Of a stretch of DNA of 64,000 bases, positions 53,535 through 63,044 are shown piece by piece. The notes under the pieces are model-generated. The model searched no databases, was not told where the DNA came from, and saw nothing but the letters and a program-made list of their open reading frames with translations. The DNA lies in the NCBI RefSeq assembly GCF_004211145.1, contig NZ_SEBS01000002.1:62001-126000 (forward strand), written 5' to 3'. This DNA is from Flavobacterium sp. (GTDB taxonomy: Bacteria; Bacteroidota; Bacteroidia; Flavobacteriales; Flavobacteriaceae). The position numbers and the translations under genes are program-made. Within the stretch, counting starts at the first letter, position 1. Each line of letters opens with the position of its first letter.

Positions 53535-54806
53535 ATGTTACAGATAGCATACGTCAGGGACAACCAGCAAAAAGTGATTCAGGCGCTCGCCAAACGCAAC
53601 ATCGACGCAGCGGCGTTGGTAGCCGAGGTCGTAGCCTTGGACGAAAACCGCCGTTCGACACAAGTCGAGCTTGACAACACGCTAGCCGAATCCAACAAAC
53701 TATCCAAAGACATCGGCGAACTCATGAAAAACGGCGAGAAGGCGAAAGCTGCGATCCTCAAGGAAAAAACCGTTTCCCTCAAGGAGAAAAGCAAGGAACT
53801 CGGTGAAAAACTCGAGGCCTTCGCTCATGAGTTGACTCAAAAAATGTACACCATCCCGAACCTTCCGGCCGACATCGTCCCGGTGGGCAAAACGCCTGAA
53901 GAAAACCTGAACGTTTTTGAAAGCGGCGAGATACCAAAACTTCACGAAGGCGCACAACCGCATTGGGATCTCGTGAAAAAATACGACATCATCGACTTCG
54001 AGCTCGGCGTGAAAATCACGGGCGCGGGATTTCCCGTTTATAAAGGAAAAGGCGCGAAGTTACAGCGCGCGCTCATTTCGTATTTCCTCGACAAGAACAC
54101 TGACGCGGGTTACAAGGAATTCCAGGTGCCGCATCTGGTGAACGAAGCGTCTGGTTACGGAACGGGCCAACTTCCCGACAAGGAAGGCCAAATGTACCAC
54201 GTCGGTGTGGACGATTTGTATTTGATCCCGACGGCCGAGGTGCCGGTGACGAACTTGTTCCGCGACGTAATCTTGAACGAGAGCGAACTCCCGGTTTTAT
54301 GTACAGGTTACACGCCTTGTTTTAGACGCGAGGCCGGATCATACGGATCGCACGTGCGCGGTCTGAACCGTCTGCACCAATTCGACAAGGTGGAAATCGT
54401 CCGAATCGAAAAACCTGAAAACTCCTACGCGGCTCTCGACGGAATGGTCGAACACGTGAAAGAAATCCTCGAAGAACTAAAACTCCCGTACCGCGTTTTG
54501 CGTTTGTGCGGCGGCGACATGGGATTCGCATCGGCGTTGACATACGATTTCGAAGTGTTTTCGACGGCCCAGGATCGCTGGCTCGAGATCAGTTCGGTGT
54601 CGAATTTCGAAACCTTCCAATCGACGCGACTCAAATTGCGTTTCCGCGACAAGGAAGGCAAGAACCAACTCGCGCACACGCTCAACGGAAGCTCGCTCGC
54701 ATTGCCGCGCGTTTTGGCGGGAATCATCGAAAATTACCAAACGCCTGAAGGCATCGTAATTCCGGAAGTGCTCCGAAAATATACAGGTTTCGACATCATA
54801 GATTAG
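53535..54806 (+). CDS. serS: Seryl-tRNA synthetase
   Basis: Charges tRNA-Ser (and tRNA-Sec where present) in the cytosol. 423 residues. The N-terminal coiled-coil arm that holds the long variable arm of the tRNA spans about 30-100 (KLSKDIGELMKNGEKAK). Class II motif 2 is FRREAGSYGSHVRGLNRLHQ near 257-276 and motif 3 is LNGSSLALPRVLAG near 380. Standard length and no oddities. Follows a canonical promoter. Confidence 0.97.
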   Translation: MLQIAYVRDNQQKVIQALAKRNIDAAALVAEVVALDENRRSTQVELDNTLAESNKLSKDIGELMKNGEKAKAAILKEKTVSLKEKSKELGEKLEAFAHELTQKMYTIPNLPADIVPVGKTPEENLNVFESGEIPKLHEGAQPHWDLVKKYDIIDFELGVKITGAGFPVYKGKGAKLQRALISYFLDKNTDAGYKEFQVPHLVNEASGYGTGQLPDKEGQMYHVGVDDLYLIPTAEVPVTNLFRDVILNESELPVLCTGYTPCFRREAGSYGSHVRGLNRLHQFDKVEIVRIEKPENSYAALDGMVEHVKEILEELKLPYRVLRLCGGDMGFASALTYDFEVFSTAQDRWLEISSVSNFETFQSTRLKLRFRDKEGKNQLAHTLNGSSLALPRVLAGIIENYQTPEGIVIPEVLRKYTGFDIID

Positions 54807-54909
54807 TGCCTGAGAACCTGAGTGCCGGAGTGCCTGAGTAATTTGAAAAACGGATACTATTCGGGGAAAAAAAATGTTATATTGGTGTAGAAAAGGAAAT
54901 TGTCCGAAA

Positions 54910-56688
54910 ATGAAAATCAAAGCACTTCTTATCGTTTTTTTCATCTCGATGGCCGCGTTCGCCCAAAACGAGCAGCTTGCCCAGAATTACTTCGAGAAAG
55001 GCGATTTCGAAAAGGCGCGCCTGAGTTATCTCGAATTGTTCAAGAGCGTGCCGTCGAACAGCATTTATTTCATGCGGTTGGTCGAGTCCTATCAGCAATT
55101 ATCGCAACTCGAAGAATCGGAGAAATTGTTGCGCGACAGGCTTGAAAAGTACCGACAGGCGGGAATTTTAGTAGAAATCGGATACAACTACCAGCTCAAG
55201 AAAGACGAAACCCAAGCCAAGAAATTTTACGAGGAAGCGATTTCGAAGATCGACAAGAATCCGGGTGAAATCTACACGGTCGGGCCGGCCTTTGAGAAAC
55301 GTTCGCTGATCGAATACGCGTTGCGCGCCTACAAACTCGCGATCCAGAAAGAACCGAAACTCAATTTCAATTATCAAATGGCGATGTTGTACGGCCAATC
55401 GGGCAACACCGACATGATGATCAACACGTTTCTCGACGAAGCCTACACGAACCAGAACAGCAACATCGTCGTCCAAAATCAATTGTCGCGCTTCATGAGC
55501 GACGAAGCCGACACGAGTTTCAACGAAAACCTGCGTAAAGCGTTACTCGTGCGCGCCCAGAAAAACCAGGACATTTTTTGGAACCAATATCTGAGTTGGT
55601 TTTACGTGCAGCAAAAGGAGTACGGAAAGGCGTTCATCCAGGAAAAAGCGATTTACCGACGCGAACCTGAGACGTTCTCGAACATCGTAAACCTGGGCCA
55701 ACTCGCAATCCAGGAAAAAGACGACGAAACGGCGAAGGAAATTTTCACGTTCATCCTTGAAAACACCAACGAAGTCGAATTGGTGATCGATGCGAATTAT
55801 TATTTGCTCGGGCTTCGCATAAAAAACGCGACCGAAAAGGAGTACGCCTCGATCGAAGCTGACCTCCAGAAATTCATCGACCAAACCGGCCTAAACCAAT
55901 TCAGCTTAAAAATGCAGATTCTGCAGGCGCATTTCGCGACGTTCAACCAGAATAATCCCGAACGCGGAAAAACGATCTTGAGAAAAGCGCTCGAGATGCA
56001 ACTCAACAAATACCAGCAGGCCGATGTCAAAATGGAACTCGCCGATATTTTATTGTTTGAGGAAAAATTCAATCAGGCACTCATTTATTATTCGCAGATC
56101 GAGGACGATTTGAAGAACGATGCCGTCGGACATCAAGCGAGTCTAAAGTCGGCGAAAACGAGTTATTTCAAAGCCGATTTCACTTGGGCGCAGGCGCAAT
56201 TCAAGACATTGAAGTCGGCGTCGACACAACTGATTGCGAACGACGCGCTCGAGTATTTCCTGCTGATCAGCGACAACACCGTCGAAGATTCGACCCAAAC
56301 CGCGCTCACCAAGTTTGCCCACGCCGATTATTTGCTTTACAAGAACAAGAACAAGGAAGCGCTCGCCGAATTCAAGAATATCCTGGCCGAATTCAAAGGA
56401 AAGGAAATCGAAGCCGTGACGCTGCTGCGCGTCGGAAAAATCTATGAGAAACTCGGAGATTACGCGATGGCGCTTTCGCAATTCAAGGAAATCATAGACA
56501 AGCACGCCGACGGGATTTACGTGGACGAAGCGCTCTATTTCTCAGCCGACATCTACAATCTGTATCTCAAGGATCCCGAAAAAGCCAAACCGCTGTACGA
56601 AAAAGTCATCTTCGAACATCAGGATAGCATTTATTTCGTGGAGGCGAGGAAGAAATACAGGACGTTGCGCGGGGACACGAATTTGTAG
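54910..56688 (+). CDS. Exported tetratricopeptide-repeat protein
   Basis: A 592-residue protein with a signal peptide (1-18, ending AFAQ). About ten TPR-like helical pairs run through the whole mature part (for example YFEKGDFEKARLSYLELF and GDYAMALSQFKEIIDKHADG). TPR proteins of this type scaffold envelope complexes in Bacteroidota; the specific partner is unknown. The ATG at 54910 begins the signal peptide; a longer start at 54874 is not supported. A 7-bp repeat array begins immediately after the stop. Confidence 0.85.
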   Translation: MKIKALLIVFFISMAAFAQNEQLAQNYFEKGDFEKARLSYLELFKSVPSNSIYFMRLVESYQQLSQLEESEKLLRDRLEKYRQAGILVEIGYNYQLKKDETQAKKFYEEAISKIDKNPGEIYTVGPAFEKRSLIEYALRAYKLAIQKEPKLNFNYQMAMLYGQSGNTDMMINTFLDEAYTNQNSNIVVQNQLSRFMSDEADTSFNENLRKALLVRAQKNQDIFWNQYLSWFYVQQKEYGKAFIQEKAIYRREPETFSNIVNLGQLAIQEKDDETAKEIFTFILENTNEVELVIDANYYLLGLRIKNATEKEYASIEADLQKFIDQTGLNQFSLKMQILQAHFATFNQNNPERGKTILRKALEMQLNKYQQADVKMELADILLFEEKFNQALIYYSQIEDDLKNDAVGHQASLKSAKTSYFKADFTWAQAQFKTLKSASTQLIANDALEYFLLISDNTVEDSTQTALTKFAHADYLLYKNKNKEALAEFKNILAEFKGKEIEAVTLLRVGKIYEKLGDYAMALSQFKEIIDKHADGIYVDEALYFSADIYNLYLKDPEKAKPLYEKVIFEHQDSIYFVEARKKYRTLRGDTNL

Positions 56689-56690
56689 AA

Positions 56691-56959
56691 ATGACGAATG
56701 ACGAATGACGAAAGACAAAAGACGAAAGACGAAAGACAAAGGACTTGGTTTACGATCCTGAAGACGAATAGGGAAGATTGAAATCTGTTCTCATAATTAT
56801 GTTTGGATGGTCTGAAAGTCGAAAGACAAAAGACAAAAGACAAAGGACAGACGCGAGGTTTGAACCGCGATAAGTCTACTTTGGATCGTCTTTGCAAGGC
56901 GAAACGTGCAAATTAACGCAATCCACCGTTTGTCATTCGTCATTCGTCTTTCGTCAAAA
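56691..56959. repeat. 7-bp GACGAAN repeat arrays, second site
   Basis: TGACGAATGACGAATGACGA and the following GACAAAA/GACGAAA units end in GGACT (56691-56744). A second array lies at 56817-56849 and an inverted one (TTTGTCATTCGTCATTCGTC) at 56931-56959. These are the same units as in the 30690-31500 tract. The 329-bp gap 56689-57017 otherwise holds only the 8-bp array described separately. Confidence 0.75.
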
Positions 56960-56984
56960 AATTTCCGCGGAAGACAACGACTCA

Positions 56985-57020
56985 AATCAACGAATCAACG
57001 AATCAACAAATCAACGAATG
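56985..57020. repeat. 8-bp AATCAACG tandem array ending at the DUF4286 start codon
   Basis: About four AATCAACG/AATCAACA units run directly into the start codon; the last unit (TCAACGAATG) contains the ATG at 57018. Copy-number change would alter the 5' leader length by 8 nt without touching the protein. Confidence 0.7.
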
Positions 57021-57338
57021 ATCATCTACAACATCACCATCAACATACACGAATCCGTCCACGACCAATGGATGGACTGGATGCAGCACAAACACATTTC
57101 AGACGTACTTGCGACGGGGAAATTCACATCGGCCCGAATGGTAAAAGTCCTGGTCGAGGAAGAAATGGGCGGCACGACGTATTCGGTTCAATTCACTGCC
57201 GACAGCCGCGAGCTGCTCGACCGATATTATGCTGAAGACGCGCCTCGATTGCGTGAGGAAAGCGCACAACTCTTCGGGGACAAAATGCTCGCGTTCCGCA
57301 CCGAGCTCGAACACATTTCAGACCACAGCATCATCTAG
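57018..57338 (+). CDS. DUF4286 family protein
   Basis: A 106-residue cytosolic protein with the pattern of DUF4286: MIIYNITINIHESVHDQWMDWM at the start is split by no signal, then KHISDVLATGKFTSARMVKVL, GGTTYSVQFTADS and a helical C-terminus with FGDKMLAFRTELE. The family looks like a ferredoxin-like alpha/beta fold; function unknown. The stop is 3 nt before rsmA, so the two are co-transcribed. The 8-bp repeat array abuts the start codon. Confidence 0.85.
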   Translation: MIIYNITINIHESVHDQWMDWMQHKHISDVLATGKFTSARMVKVLVEEEMGGTTYSVQFTADSRELLDRYYAEDAPRLREESAQLFGDKMLAFRTELEHISDHSII

Positions 57339-57341
57339 GAA

Positions 57342-58121
57342 ATGGATAAGGTAAAAGCTAAAAAACACCTCGGACAGCACTTTCTCAACGACGAGAACAT
57401 CGCGCGCAAGATTGCCGAAACCCTGAGCGGCGAAGGCTACAGCGACGTGCTCGAGATTGGACCGGGCATGGGCGTTTTGACGAAATACCTGCTTGAAAAA
57501 GACTATACGACACACGTAATTGAGATCGATACGGAATCGGTCGAATACTTGAACGCGCATTATCCCAAACTGCACGGGAAGATCATCTCGAAAGATTTTC
57601 TAAAATATGATTTGAGCGAAGTTTTCAGGGACAAATCATTTGCAATCATCGGAAATTTCCCGTACAACATCTCGTCCCAAATCGTGTTCCGCGCGCTCGA
57701 ACTGCGCAAGCAAATCCCAGAATTTTCAGGTATGTTCCAAAAGGAAGTGGCCGAACGGATTTGCGAAAAGAAAGGCACGAAAACCTACGGGATATTGTCG
57801 GTCCTCGTCCAGGCGTTTTACGACGCCGAGTATTTGTTTACCGTGAGCGAAAATGTTTTTACGCCTCCGCCAAAAGTAAAATCAGGCGTTCTGCGTTTGA
57901 GACGGAAGGAAAATTTCACGCTCGATTGCGATGAGAAACTGTTTTTCCGGGTCGTGAAAACCGCGTTCCAGCAGCGTAGAAAGACACTTCGTAACAGTTT
58001 AAAAACGTTCGCGATGTCAGATAAATTGCGCGAAAATCCTATCTTTGACCTGCGTCCGGAGCAACTCGACGTGGCGCAATTCATCTCGGTAACACAAAAC
58101 ATCCAGGCCGATGGAATTTAA
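57342..58121 (+). CDS. rsmA: 16S rRNA dimethyladenosine transferase RsmA (KsgA)
   Basis: Dimethylates the two adjacent adenines near the 3' end of 16S rRNA during small-subunit assembly, using SAM. 259 residues. [13 protein letters not shown] near the N-terminus, motif [13 protein letters not shown] near 37-48, and motif [10 protein letters not shown] near 105 (NFPY in place of the common NLPY, normal for Bacteroidota). The C-terminal [12 protein letters not shown] helix is near 210. Overlaps mgtE by 11 nt. Confidence 0.97.
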   Translation: MDKVKAKKHLGQHFLNDENIARKIAETLSGEGYSDVLEIGPGMGVLTKYLLEKDYTTHVIEIDTESVEYLNAHYPKLHGKIISKDFLKYDLSEVFRDKSFAIIGNFPYNISSQIVFRALELRKQIPEFSGMFQKEVAERICEKKGTKTYGILSVLVQAFYDAEYLFTVSENVFTPPPKVKSGVLRLRRKENFTLDCDEKLFFRVVKTAFQQRRKTLRNSLKTFAMSDKLRENPIFDLRPEQLDVAQFISVTQNIQADGI

Positions 58122-59463
58122 GGTAAGCAAGGAACTCATATCGCAGATCGAAACGCTCATCGTGAGCAAAAATGACAGGGAACTTGAAGTCCTGCTCAAC
58201 GATCTGCACCATGCCGACATTGCTGAAATCCTTGACGAACTCGACATCATCGAGGCGACTTATATCTTTAAGGTTCTCGATTCCGACAAGACGGCCGAAA
58301 TTCTCCTCGAACTCGACGAAGAAGTCCGCGAGCGCATCCTGCAACAACTTTCAGCCAAAGAAATCGCCGAAGAGCTCGACGAACTCGACACGAACGACGC
58401 GGCCGACATCATCGCCGAACTTCCGCAAAGCAAGAAAGAAGAGGTAATCCTCGAGCTTCAGGACATGGAGCACGCCAAGGATATCGTGGAACTCTTGCGT
58501 TACGACGAACATTCCGCGGGTGGTTTGATGCACAAGGAACTCGTGAAAGTAAACGAGAACTGGAGCGTTTTGACGTGCGTGAAGGAAATGCGCATCCAGG
58601 CTGAAAACGTTTCCCGCGTCCATTCGATTTATGTGGTCGACGACGAGGACCGACTCAAAGGCCGACTGTCGCTTAAGGATTTATTGACGACATCTACAAA
58701 GACCGCGATCAGCGACGTTTACATCCGAAAACTGAATATGGTTAAGATTGATACCGAAGACGTCGAGGTCGCGCGTATCATGCAAAAATATGACTTGGAA
58801 GCGATTCCCGTGGTGGATGAAATGGGCCGATTGGTTGGACGTATCACGATCGATGACATCGTCGACGTAATCAAGGACGAAGCCGACAAGGATTACCAGT
58901 TGGCGGCCGGTATCTCGCAAGACGTCGAGGCCGATGACAGCATCCTCGATTTGACGCGCGCGCGTTTACCGTGGTTGGTTTTGGCGCTTTTGGGCGGATT
59001 CATCTCGGTTCGCGTGCTCGGCTTGTTCGAAGGCGCGATGCTCGAACACGGCCATTTGTTTTTCTTCACGCCTTTGATCGCGGCGATGGCGGGAAATGTG
59101 GGCGTGCAATCGTCGGCGATCATCGTTCAGGGTTTGGCAAACAATACCATCAGCGGCTCACTTTTTAACCGACTCATCAAAGAAGTTTCACTCGCTTTAT
59201 TGAACGGTTGCATTCTCGCGATCATCCTTTTTCTGGGCAGCCACTTTTTGCTCAACGTCGAGATGATTATCGGGCTTATCGTGACGATCGCGTTGATTTC
59301 GGTGATTATCATCGCATCGCTGATCGGAACTTTTATTCCTATTCTGCTCGACAAATTCGGCATCGATCCCGCCCTCGCGACAGGTCCGTTCATCACGACG
59401 AGCAACGACATTTGCGGGATTTTGATTTACTTTTCGATCGCGAAACTGATCCTCGGATTTTAG
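58111..59463 (+). CDS. mgtE: MgtE family magnesium transporter
   Basis: Magnesium channel of 450 residues. The cytosolic N-terminal helical domain has repeated [13 protein letters not shown] segments (about 20-125), two CBS domains cover about 130-255 ([27 protein letters not shown]), and five membrane helices follow from about 285. The pore signature is near [17 protein letters not shown] (about residue 325). The start overlaps rsmA by 11 nt in another frame. It ends tail-to-tail with a four-base overlap on the copper-binding-like gene. Confidence 0.96.
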   Translation: MEFKVSKELISQIETLIVSKNDRELEVLLNDLHHADIAEILDELDIIEATYIFKVLDSDKTAEILLELDEEVRERILQQLSAKEIAEELDELDTNDAADIIAELPQSKKEEVILELQDMEHAKDIVELLRYDEHSAGGLMHKELVKVNENWSVLTCVKEMRIQAENVSRVHSIYVVDDEDRLKGRLSLKDLLTTSTKTAISDVYIRKLNMVKIDTEDVEVARIMQKYDLEAIPVVDEMGRLVGRITIDDIVDVIKDEADKDYQLAAGISQDVEADDSILDLTRARLPWLVLALLGGFISVRVLGLFEGAMLEHGHLFFFTPLIAAMAGNVGVQSSAIIVQGLANNTISGSLFNRLIKEVSLALLNGCILAIILFLGSHFLLNVEMIIGLIVTIALISVIIIASLIGTFIPILLDKFGIDPALATGPFITTSNDICGILIYFSIAKLILGF

Positions 59464-59780
59464 GCGGCCATCATTCGGCAGGCTTGGGCGCATTTCCTGC
59501 ACGCTTCGGCGCATGCTTGGCAATGATCGTGGTCGTGCTGCGAACATTCCATGGCGCAGGCGTCGCAGATTTCTGCACAAATGGCGCAGATATCGCCGGA
59601 TTTTTCACTTTCGAACGCCATCAATTGCGCAGCTCCGTAGCAAATCGCGGCACATTCCATATCGAGTCGGATACATTTTACCATCATGTGGACATGTTCT
59701 TCTTTCGTACATGAAACCGCGCAATGGTTGCACGCGACGACACATTCCAAACAGGCTGAGATACATTCTTTATACGTCAT
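59460..59780 (-). CDS. Four-helix bundle copper-binding protein (DUF326 / Csp-like)
   Basis: A 106-residue protein with 19 cysteines in a CxxxC helical pattern (CISACLECVVAC, CAICAEICDACAMEC, CQACAEACRKCAQAC) and a His cluster SQHDHDH. This matches DUF326 and the Csp copper-storage proteins, which hold many Cu(I) ions inside a four-helix bundle. No signal peptide, so a cytosolic Csp3-like role is expected. The ATG at 59780 is used; 12 upstream residues lack the pattern. Its stop codon overlaps that of convergent mgtE. Confidence 0.9.
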   Translation of the reverse strand: MTYKECISACLECVVACNHCAVSCTKEEHVHMMVKCIRLDMECAAICYGAAQLMAFESEKSGDICAICAEICDACAMECSQHDHDHCQACAEACRKCAQACRMMAA

Positions 59781-59875
59781 GATTTTCGAGTTTAAAACTA
59801 AATTACCAAACTTCACCCTTAAAAGTTTTATGAAATCTGCGCGGCTTCATGTATAATTTAAAGCGACGTTACAAC

Positions 59876-60823
59876 TTACCGTTTATCGTGATTGATAAAA
59901 GCGATCATCCTGTTATCGACTGACAGCATTTCGTTCATTTTGTTGACGCCTTTCGCGTTCAGATGGTTCGAGTTGTAGAAATTGCCGATGTCGCGACTGA
60001 TTTTTGAGATATTGAGGTCAATCATTGGAATCGATAATCGGCGGCACATGATTCCCGTGTCTTTAAATTGCGCCGCTGCCGATAGGTTTTGATACACGGG
60101 AGTCTGGATGCACAATAATTGAATTCCGTTTGTGTTGCAAATTTGTTTGATTTCGCGAAGGCCTGACATTATCGAGTCAACTTGAGATGCATTGAAAAGA
60201 TACTTGGACATTACATTGGAAACGGGCCGCGAAACCGTATCCCAAACAGCCTCCGATCTTGCGAAACCATAATTTTTGTACGATTGGTTTTCAGTCGCAA
60301 GGATAGCATTATAAAAAATCTTGTTGTGGATAAAAGCGAATGACGGGCAGTACGTTTCGCCGATATTGTACTTAAAGTATTCCACGTAGTCCGCATTAGC
60401 ATCGGACGGGAAAAAAGCGTAGCGCGAATACTCGTCCTTAAGGGCGTTATTCTGCTTTTTGTTAAGCGGGTCGTATTCGCAAAAAGCATCAAAATTAAGG
60501 ATAACGTATCGTGGCGGCCTGTTCGTTGCGAGATATCGCTCAAGGCGTAATTTGATAAGGTGCAATTCTGAATGCCCGTCGATGCCGATGTTTACGGCCG
60601 AGACTCCGAAACGGTTCTTGAAGAATGTCGGATCGAAATGCGCCCAGCAACGCGAGCTTCCTAAAAAGACAAGATCAGCGTTCACGTTATCGGTGAGGTC
60701 GAGGTTGTCATTCCCAAAAAGACTTTTCCCCGCAATTCTCGACATAATTGCAAATTGGAGGGCAATCGCCGCAATTATTACGATTCCCGAAAAAAGCGAT
60801 ATTTTGAACAGGAACTTGTACAT
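59876..60823 (-). CDS. Membrane-anchored SGNH-hydrolase-like protein
   Basis: A 315-residue protein with an N-terminal membrane anchor (about residues 7-27) followed by an extracytoplasmic domain. LVFLGSSRCWAHFDP near residue 52 looks like the Ser-containing block I of an SGNH/DltD-like fold and YNSNHLNAKGVNKM near 287 like the Asp/Asn-His block, so it may be an O-acyl transferase or esterase of cell-surface glycans. Not a confident family assignment. It looks somewhat more AT-rich than its neighbours. It stands alone. Confidence 0.7.
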   Translation of the reverse strand: MYKFLFKISLFSGIVIIAAIALQFAIMSRIAGKSLFGNDNLDLTDNVNADLVFLGSSRCWAHFDPTFFKNRFGVSAVNIGIDGHSELHLIKLRLERYLATNRPPRYVILNFDAFCEYDPLNKKQNNALKDEYSRYAFFPSDANADYVEYFKYNIGETYCPSFAFIHNKIFYNAILATENQSYKNYGFARSEAVWDTVSRPVSNVMSKYLFNASQVDSIMSGLREIKQICNTNGIQLLCIQTPVYQNLSAAAQFKDTGIMCRRLSIPMIDLNISKISRDIGNFYNSNHLNAKGVNKMNEMLSVDNRMIAFINHDKR

Positions 60824-60895
60824 AGGCGAATTTATGAAATAAGTCGAAACATTATAAATTATTCTTAAATCACGCGCGTCTTTTCAAATCAAATG

Positions 60896-60903
60896 TACAT
60901 TTG
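60896..60903 (+). promoter_or_regulatory. -7 promoter box TACATTTG of the exported 216-residue gene
   Basis: Exact TAnnTTTG match 18 nt before the ATG at 60922. It also overlaps the alternative TTG at 60901, excluding that as start. Confidence 0.6.
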
Positions 60904-60921
60904 CCACAAGTCCAAAAAATT

Positions 60922-61572
60922 ATGAAACGGCTTTTTCTCTTACTGGTCCTGTTTGCGGCGAATTGTTTTGCGCAGTTTGACACTGGAAATAAGTCGTTGA
61001 ACGTTTCCCCGATCGAAAGTCCGCTCACGATGCCTCCGCCGGTTGTGACACCTCCAAAAAAAGACCCGTTTTATGTGCCGCCTTCGATTAAGGGAGAACC
61101 GTCAGGCAACAGCGCAGGTTTGGATTTGGAGACTAAGATCGATTTTTCGGCCAAGAAACCACAGTACGACAATCCGGGCGCCGAGGTCGAGAAAAAACTC
61201 AACAAAGTCGGAGAAGGCGACATGTATAAAGTATTGCGCCGCAATCAAAATCTGGGCGATTTCAAGACAAAATCCGCTTTGGTCACGGTCCAATATCGCG
61301 ACCACGGCGCCGTCGATGGCGACCAAATCCGTATTTGGCTAAATGATAAAGTCGTGCGTCAGATCGTGTACTTGACCGACATTTACAACGGCATCGACAT
61401 TCCATTACAGCCGGGCTTCAACAAGATCGAATTCGAGGCGTTGAACCAAGGAACATCAGGACCGAATACGGCGGAATTCAGGGTTTTCGGTGACGACGGC
61501 AAAACCATTTCAGCGAACCGTTGGGATCTCGCGACGGGTTTCCGGGCGACGATGATCATCGTGAAGGAATAG
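60922..61572 (+). CDS. Exported protein of unknown function
   Basis: A 216-residue protein with a signal peptide (MKRLFLLLVLFAANCFAQ, 1-18). A Pro-rich linker (TMPPPVVTPPKKDPF) is followed by a beta-rich domain from about residue 95 with VTVQYRDHGAVDGDQIRIWL, PGFNKIEFEALNQG and a C-terminal TGFRATMIIVKE. This looks like an Ig/jelly-roll-type fold; no named family is recognised. The ATG at 60922 is set by the promoter box just upstream. Confidence 0.78.
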   Translation: MKRLFLLLVLFAANCFAQFDTGNKSLNVSPIESPLTMPPPVVTPPKKDPFYVPPSIKGEPSGNSAGLDLETKIDFSAKKPQYDNPGAEVEKKLNKVGEGDMYKVLRRNQNLGDFKTKSALVTVQYRDHGAVDGDQIRIWLNDKVVRQIVYLTDIYNGIDIPLQPGFNKIEFEALNQGTSGPNTAEFRVFGDDGKTISANRWDLATGFRATMIIVKE

Positions 61573-61586
61573 TCGTTGAGTTTTTC

Positions 61587-61594
61587 TACTTTTG
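61587..61594 (+). promoter_or_regulatory. -7 promoter box TACTTTTG of the dehydrogenase-VOC fusion gene
   Basis: TAnnTTTG match overlapping the upstream TTG at 61592 and 15 nt before the GTG at 61610; it decides in favour of the GTG start. Confidence 0.5.
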
Positions 61595-61609
61595 GGAAAA
61601 CGAATCGCC

Positions 61610-62956
61610 GTGCCCGCAAAAATCCTCCACCTAGACAGCAACCATCCGTTATTACTTGAGCAATTGGCAATCGCCGGTTTCGAGAATTTTGAGGATTACA
61701 AATCATCGAAAGAGGAAATCGAGGCCAAGATCGCCGATTATCATGGAATCGTGATCCGAAGCCGTTTTAAAATTGACAAAACGTTTCTCGACAAAGCCGT
61801 AAACCTGCGTTTCATCGCGCGCGTCGGAGCCGGATTGGAAAGCATCGACACCGAATACGCCGAATCCAAAAACATCGCGTTGATTGCAGCGCCCGAAGGC
61901 AATCGAAACGCCGTCGGGGAACATTCGCTCGCGATGCTTTTATCGCTTTTCAACAAACTCAATTTAGCTGACGCCGAAGTGAAAGCCGGCCATTGGAACC
62001 GTGAGAAAAACCGCGGACATGAACTCGATGGCAAAACCGTCGGCATCATCGGATATGGAAATATGGGGAAATCGTTCGCGAAGAAATTGCGCGGTTTCGA
62101 CGTAAACGTTTTGTGTTGCGACATCTTGAAAAACGTCGGAGATGCAAATGCCAAACAAGTTTCGCTTGAGAAGTTGCAGCAAAAGTCCGACGTGCTGAGC
62201 CTGCATATTCCATGGACGCCGCAAACCGATAAAATGGTGAACGCCGAATTCATCGGCGCGTTTCAAAAACCATTCTGGCTGATCAACACATCCCGCGGGA
62301 AAAACGTCGTAACCGATGATCTGGTTTCGGCATTGAAGTCGGGAAAAATACTTGGAGCAGGACTCGATGTCTTGGAGTATGAAAAATCGTCGTTCGAAAC
62401 GCTGTTTTCAGGCGAGATTCCCGCGGCTTTCCGATATTTGTTAGAATCAAACAACGTTATATTATCGCCGCACATCGCGGGTTGGACCGTCGAAAGCAAG
62501 CAGCGTTTGGCGCAGGTTATCGTCGATAAGATCAAAATGCTTTATTTCGGAACACCTAAATCGGCGGAACCTGAAGCCCGCGTCACGGGAATAGGTGGCG
62601 TTTTCTTCAAGACAAAAAATCCCGACGAACTCAAGGATTGGTACAAAAAACACCTCGGCCTGAACACCGATCAATACGGTTGCACGTTCTGGTGGAAAGA
62701 CCGATACGGCAACGATTGTTCGACGCAATGGTCGCCATTCGCTGAAGACACGACGTACTACGAACCATCGGAAAAACAATTCATGCAAAATTTTAGGGTT
62801 TCAAATCTCGATCTGCTCTTGGAGAAATTAGCGGCCGATGGCGTAACGATGGTAGGCGAGCCCGAAGCCCATGAATACGGCAAATTCGGTTGGATACTCG
62901 ACCCTGAAGGCAACAAAATTGAACTTTGGGAGCCCAACGACCGCGCGTTTCTGTGA
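61610..62956 (+). CDS. D-2-hydroxyacid dehydrogenase fused to a VOC (glyoxalase-like) domain
   Basis: A 448-residue fusion. Residues about 1-315 are a D-3-phosphoglycerate/2-hydroxyacid dehydrogenase: VGAGLESID near 75, NAD loop GIIGYGNMG near 146, INTSRG near 225 and SPHIAGW near 285. Residues about 326-448 form a vicinal-oxygen-chelate domain with GIGGVFFKTKNP, WWKDRYGN and a C-terminal GWILDPEGNKIELWEP, which provides the typical glyoxalase-fold metal Glu. The join (YFGTPKSAEPEARVTG) has no stop. Flavobacteria usually carry the two as separate genes, so this is unusual. GTG 61610 is chosen because a TACTTTTG -7 box covers the TTG at 61592. Confidence 0.88.
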   Translation: MPAKILHLDSNHPLLLEQLAIAGFENFEDYKSSKEEIEAKIADYHGIVIRSRFKIDKTFLDKAVNLRFIARVGAGLESIDTEYAESKNIALIAAPEGNRNAVGEHSLAMLLSLFNKLNLADAEVKAGHWNREKNRGHELDGKTVGIIGYGNMGKSFAKKLRGFDVNVLCCDILKNVGDANAKQVSLEKLQQKSDVLSLHIPWTPQTDKMVNAEFIGAFQKPFWLINTSRGKNVVTDDLVSALKSGKILGAGLDVLEYEKSSFETLFSGEIPAAFRYLLESNNVILSPHIAGWTVESKQRLAQVIVDKIKMLYFGTPKSAEPEARVTGIGGVFFKTKNPDELKDWYKKHLGLNTDQYGCTFWWKDRYGNDCSTQWSPFAEDTTYYEPSEKQFMQNFRVSNLDLLLEKLAADGVTMVGEPEAHEYGKFGWILDPEGNKIELWEPNDRAFL

Positions 62957-63044
62957 TTTTTATTTATATTTAGCCGCTAAACAAACGAGAACGGGCGTTA
63001 CCTGTTTTTATTTTTAACCACACCAATAATCAAACAAAATTACA

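Noticed and set aside
56542..56985. Similar SFVFRLLSFVI-like minus-strand frames after the TPR gene
   Set aside because: Same 7-bp repeat translated; partly antisense to a real gene.
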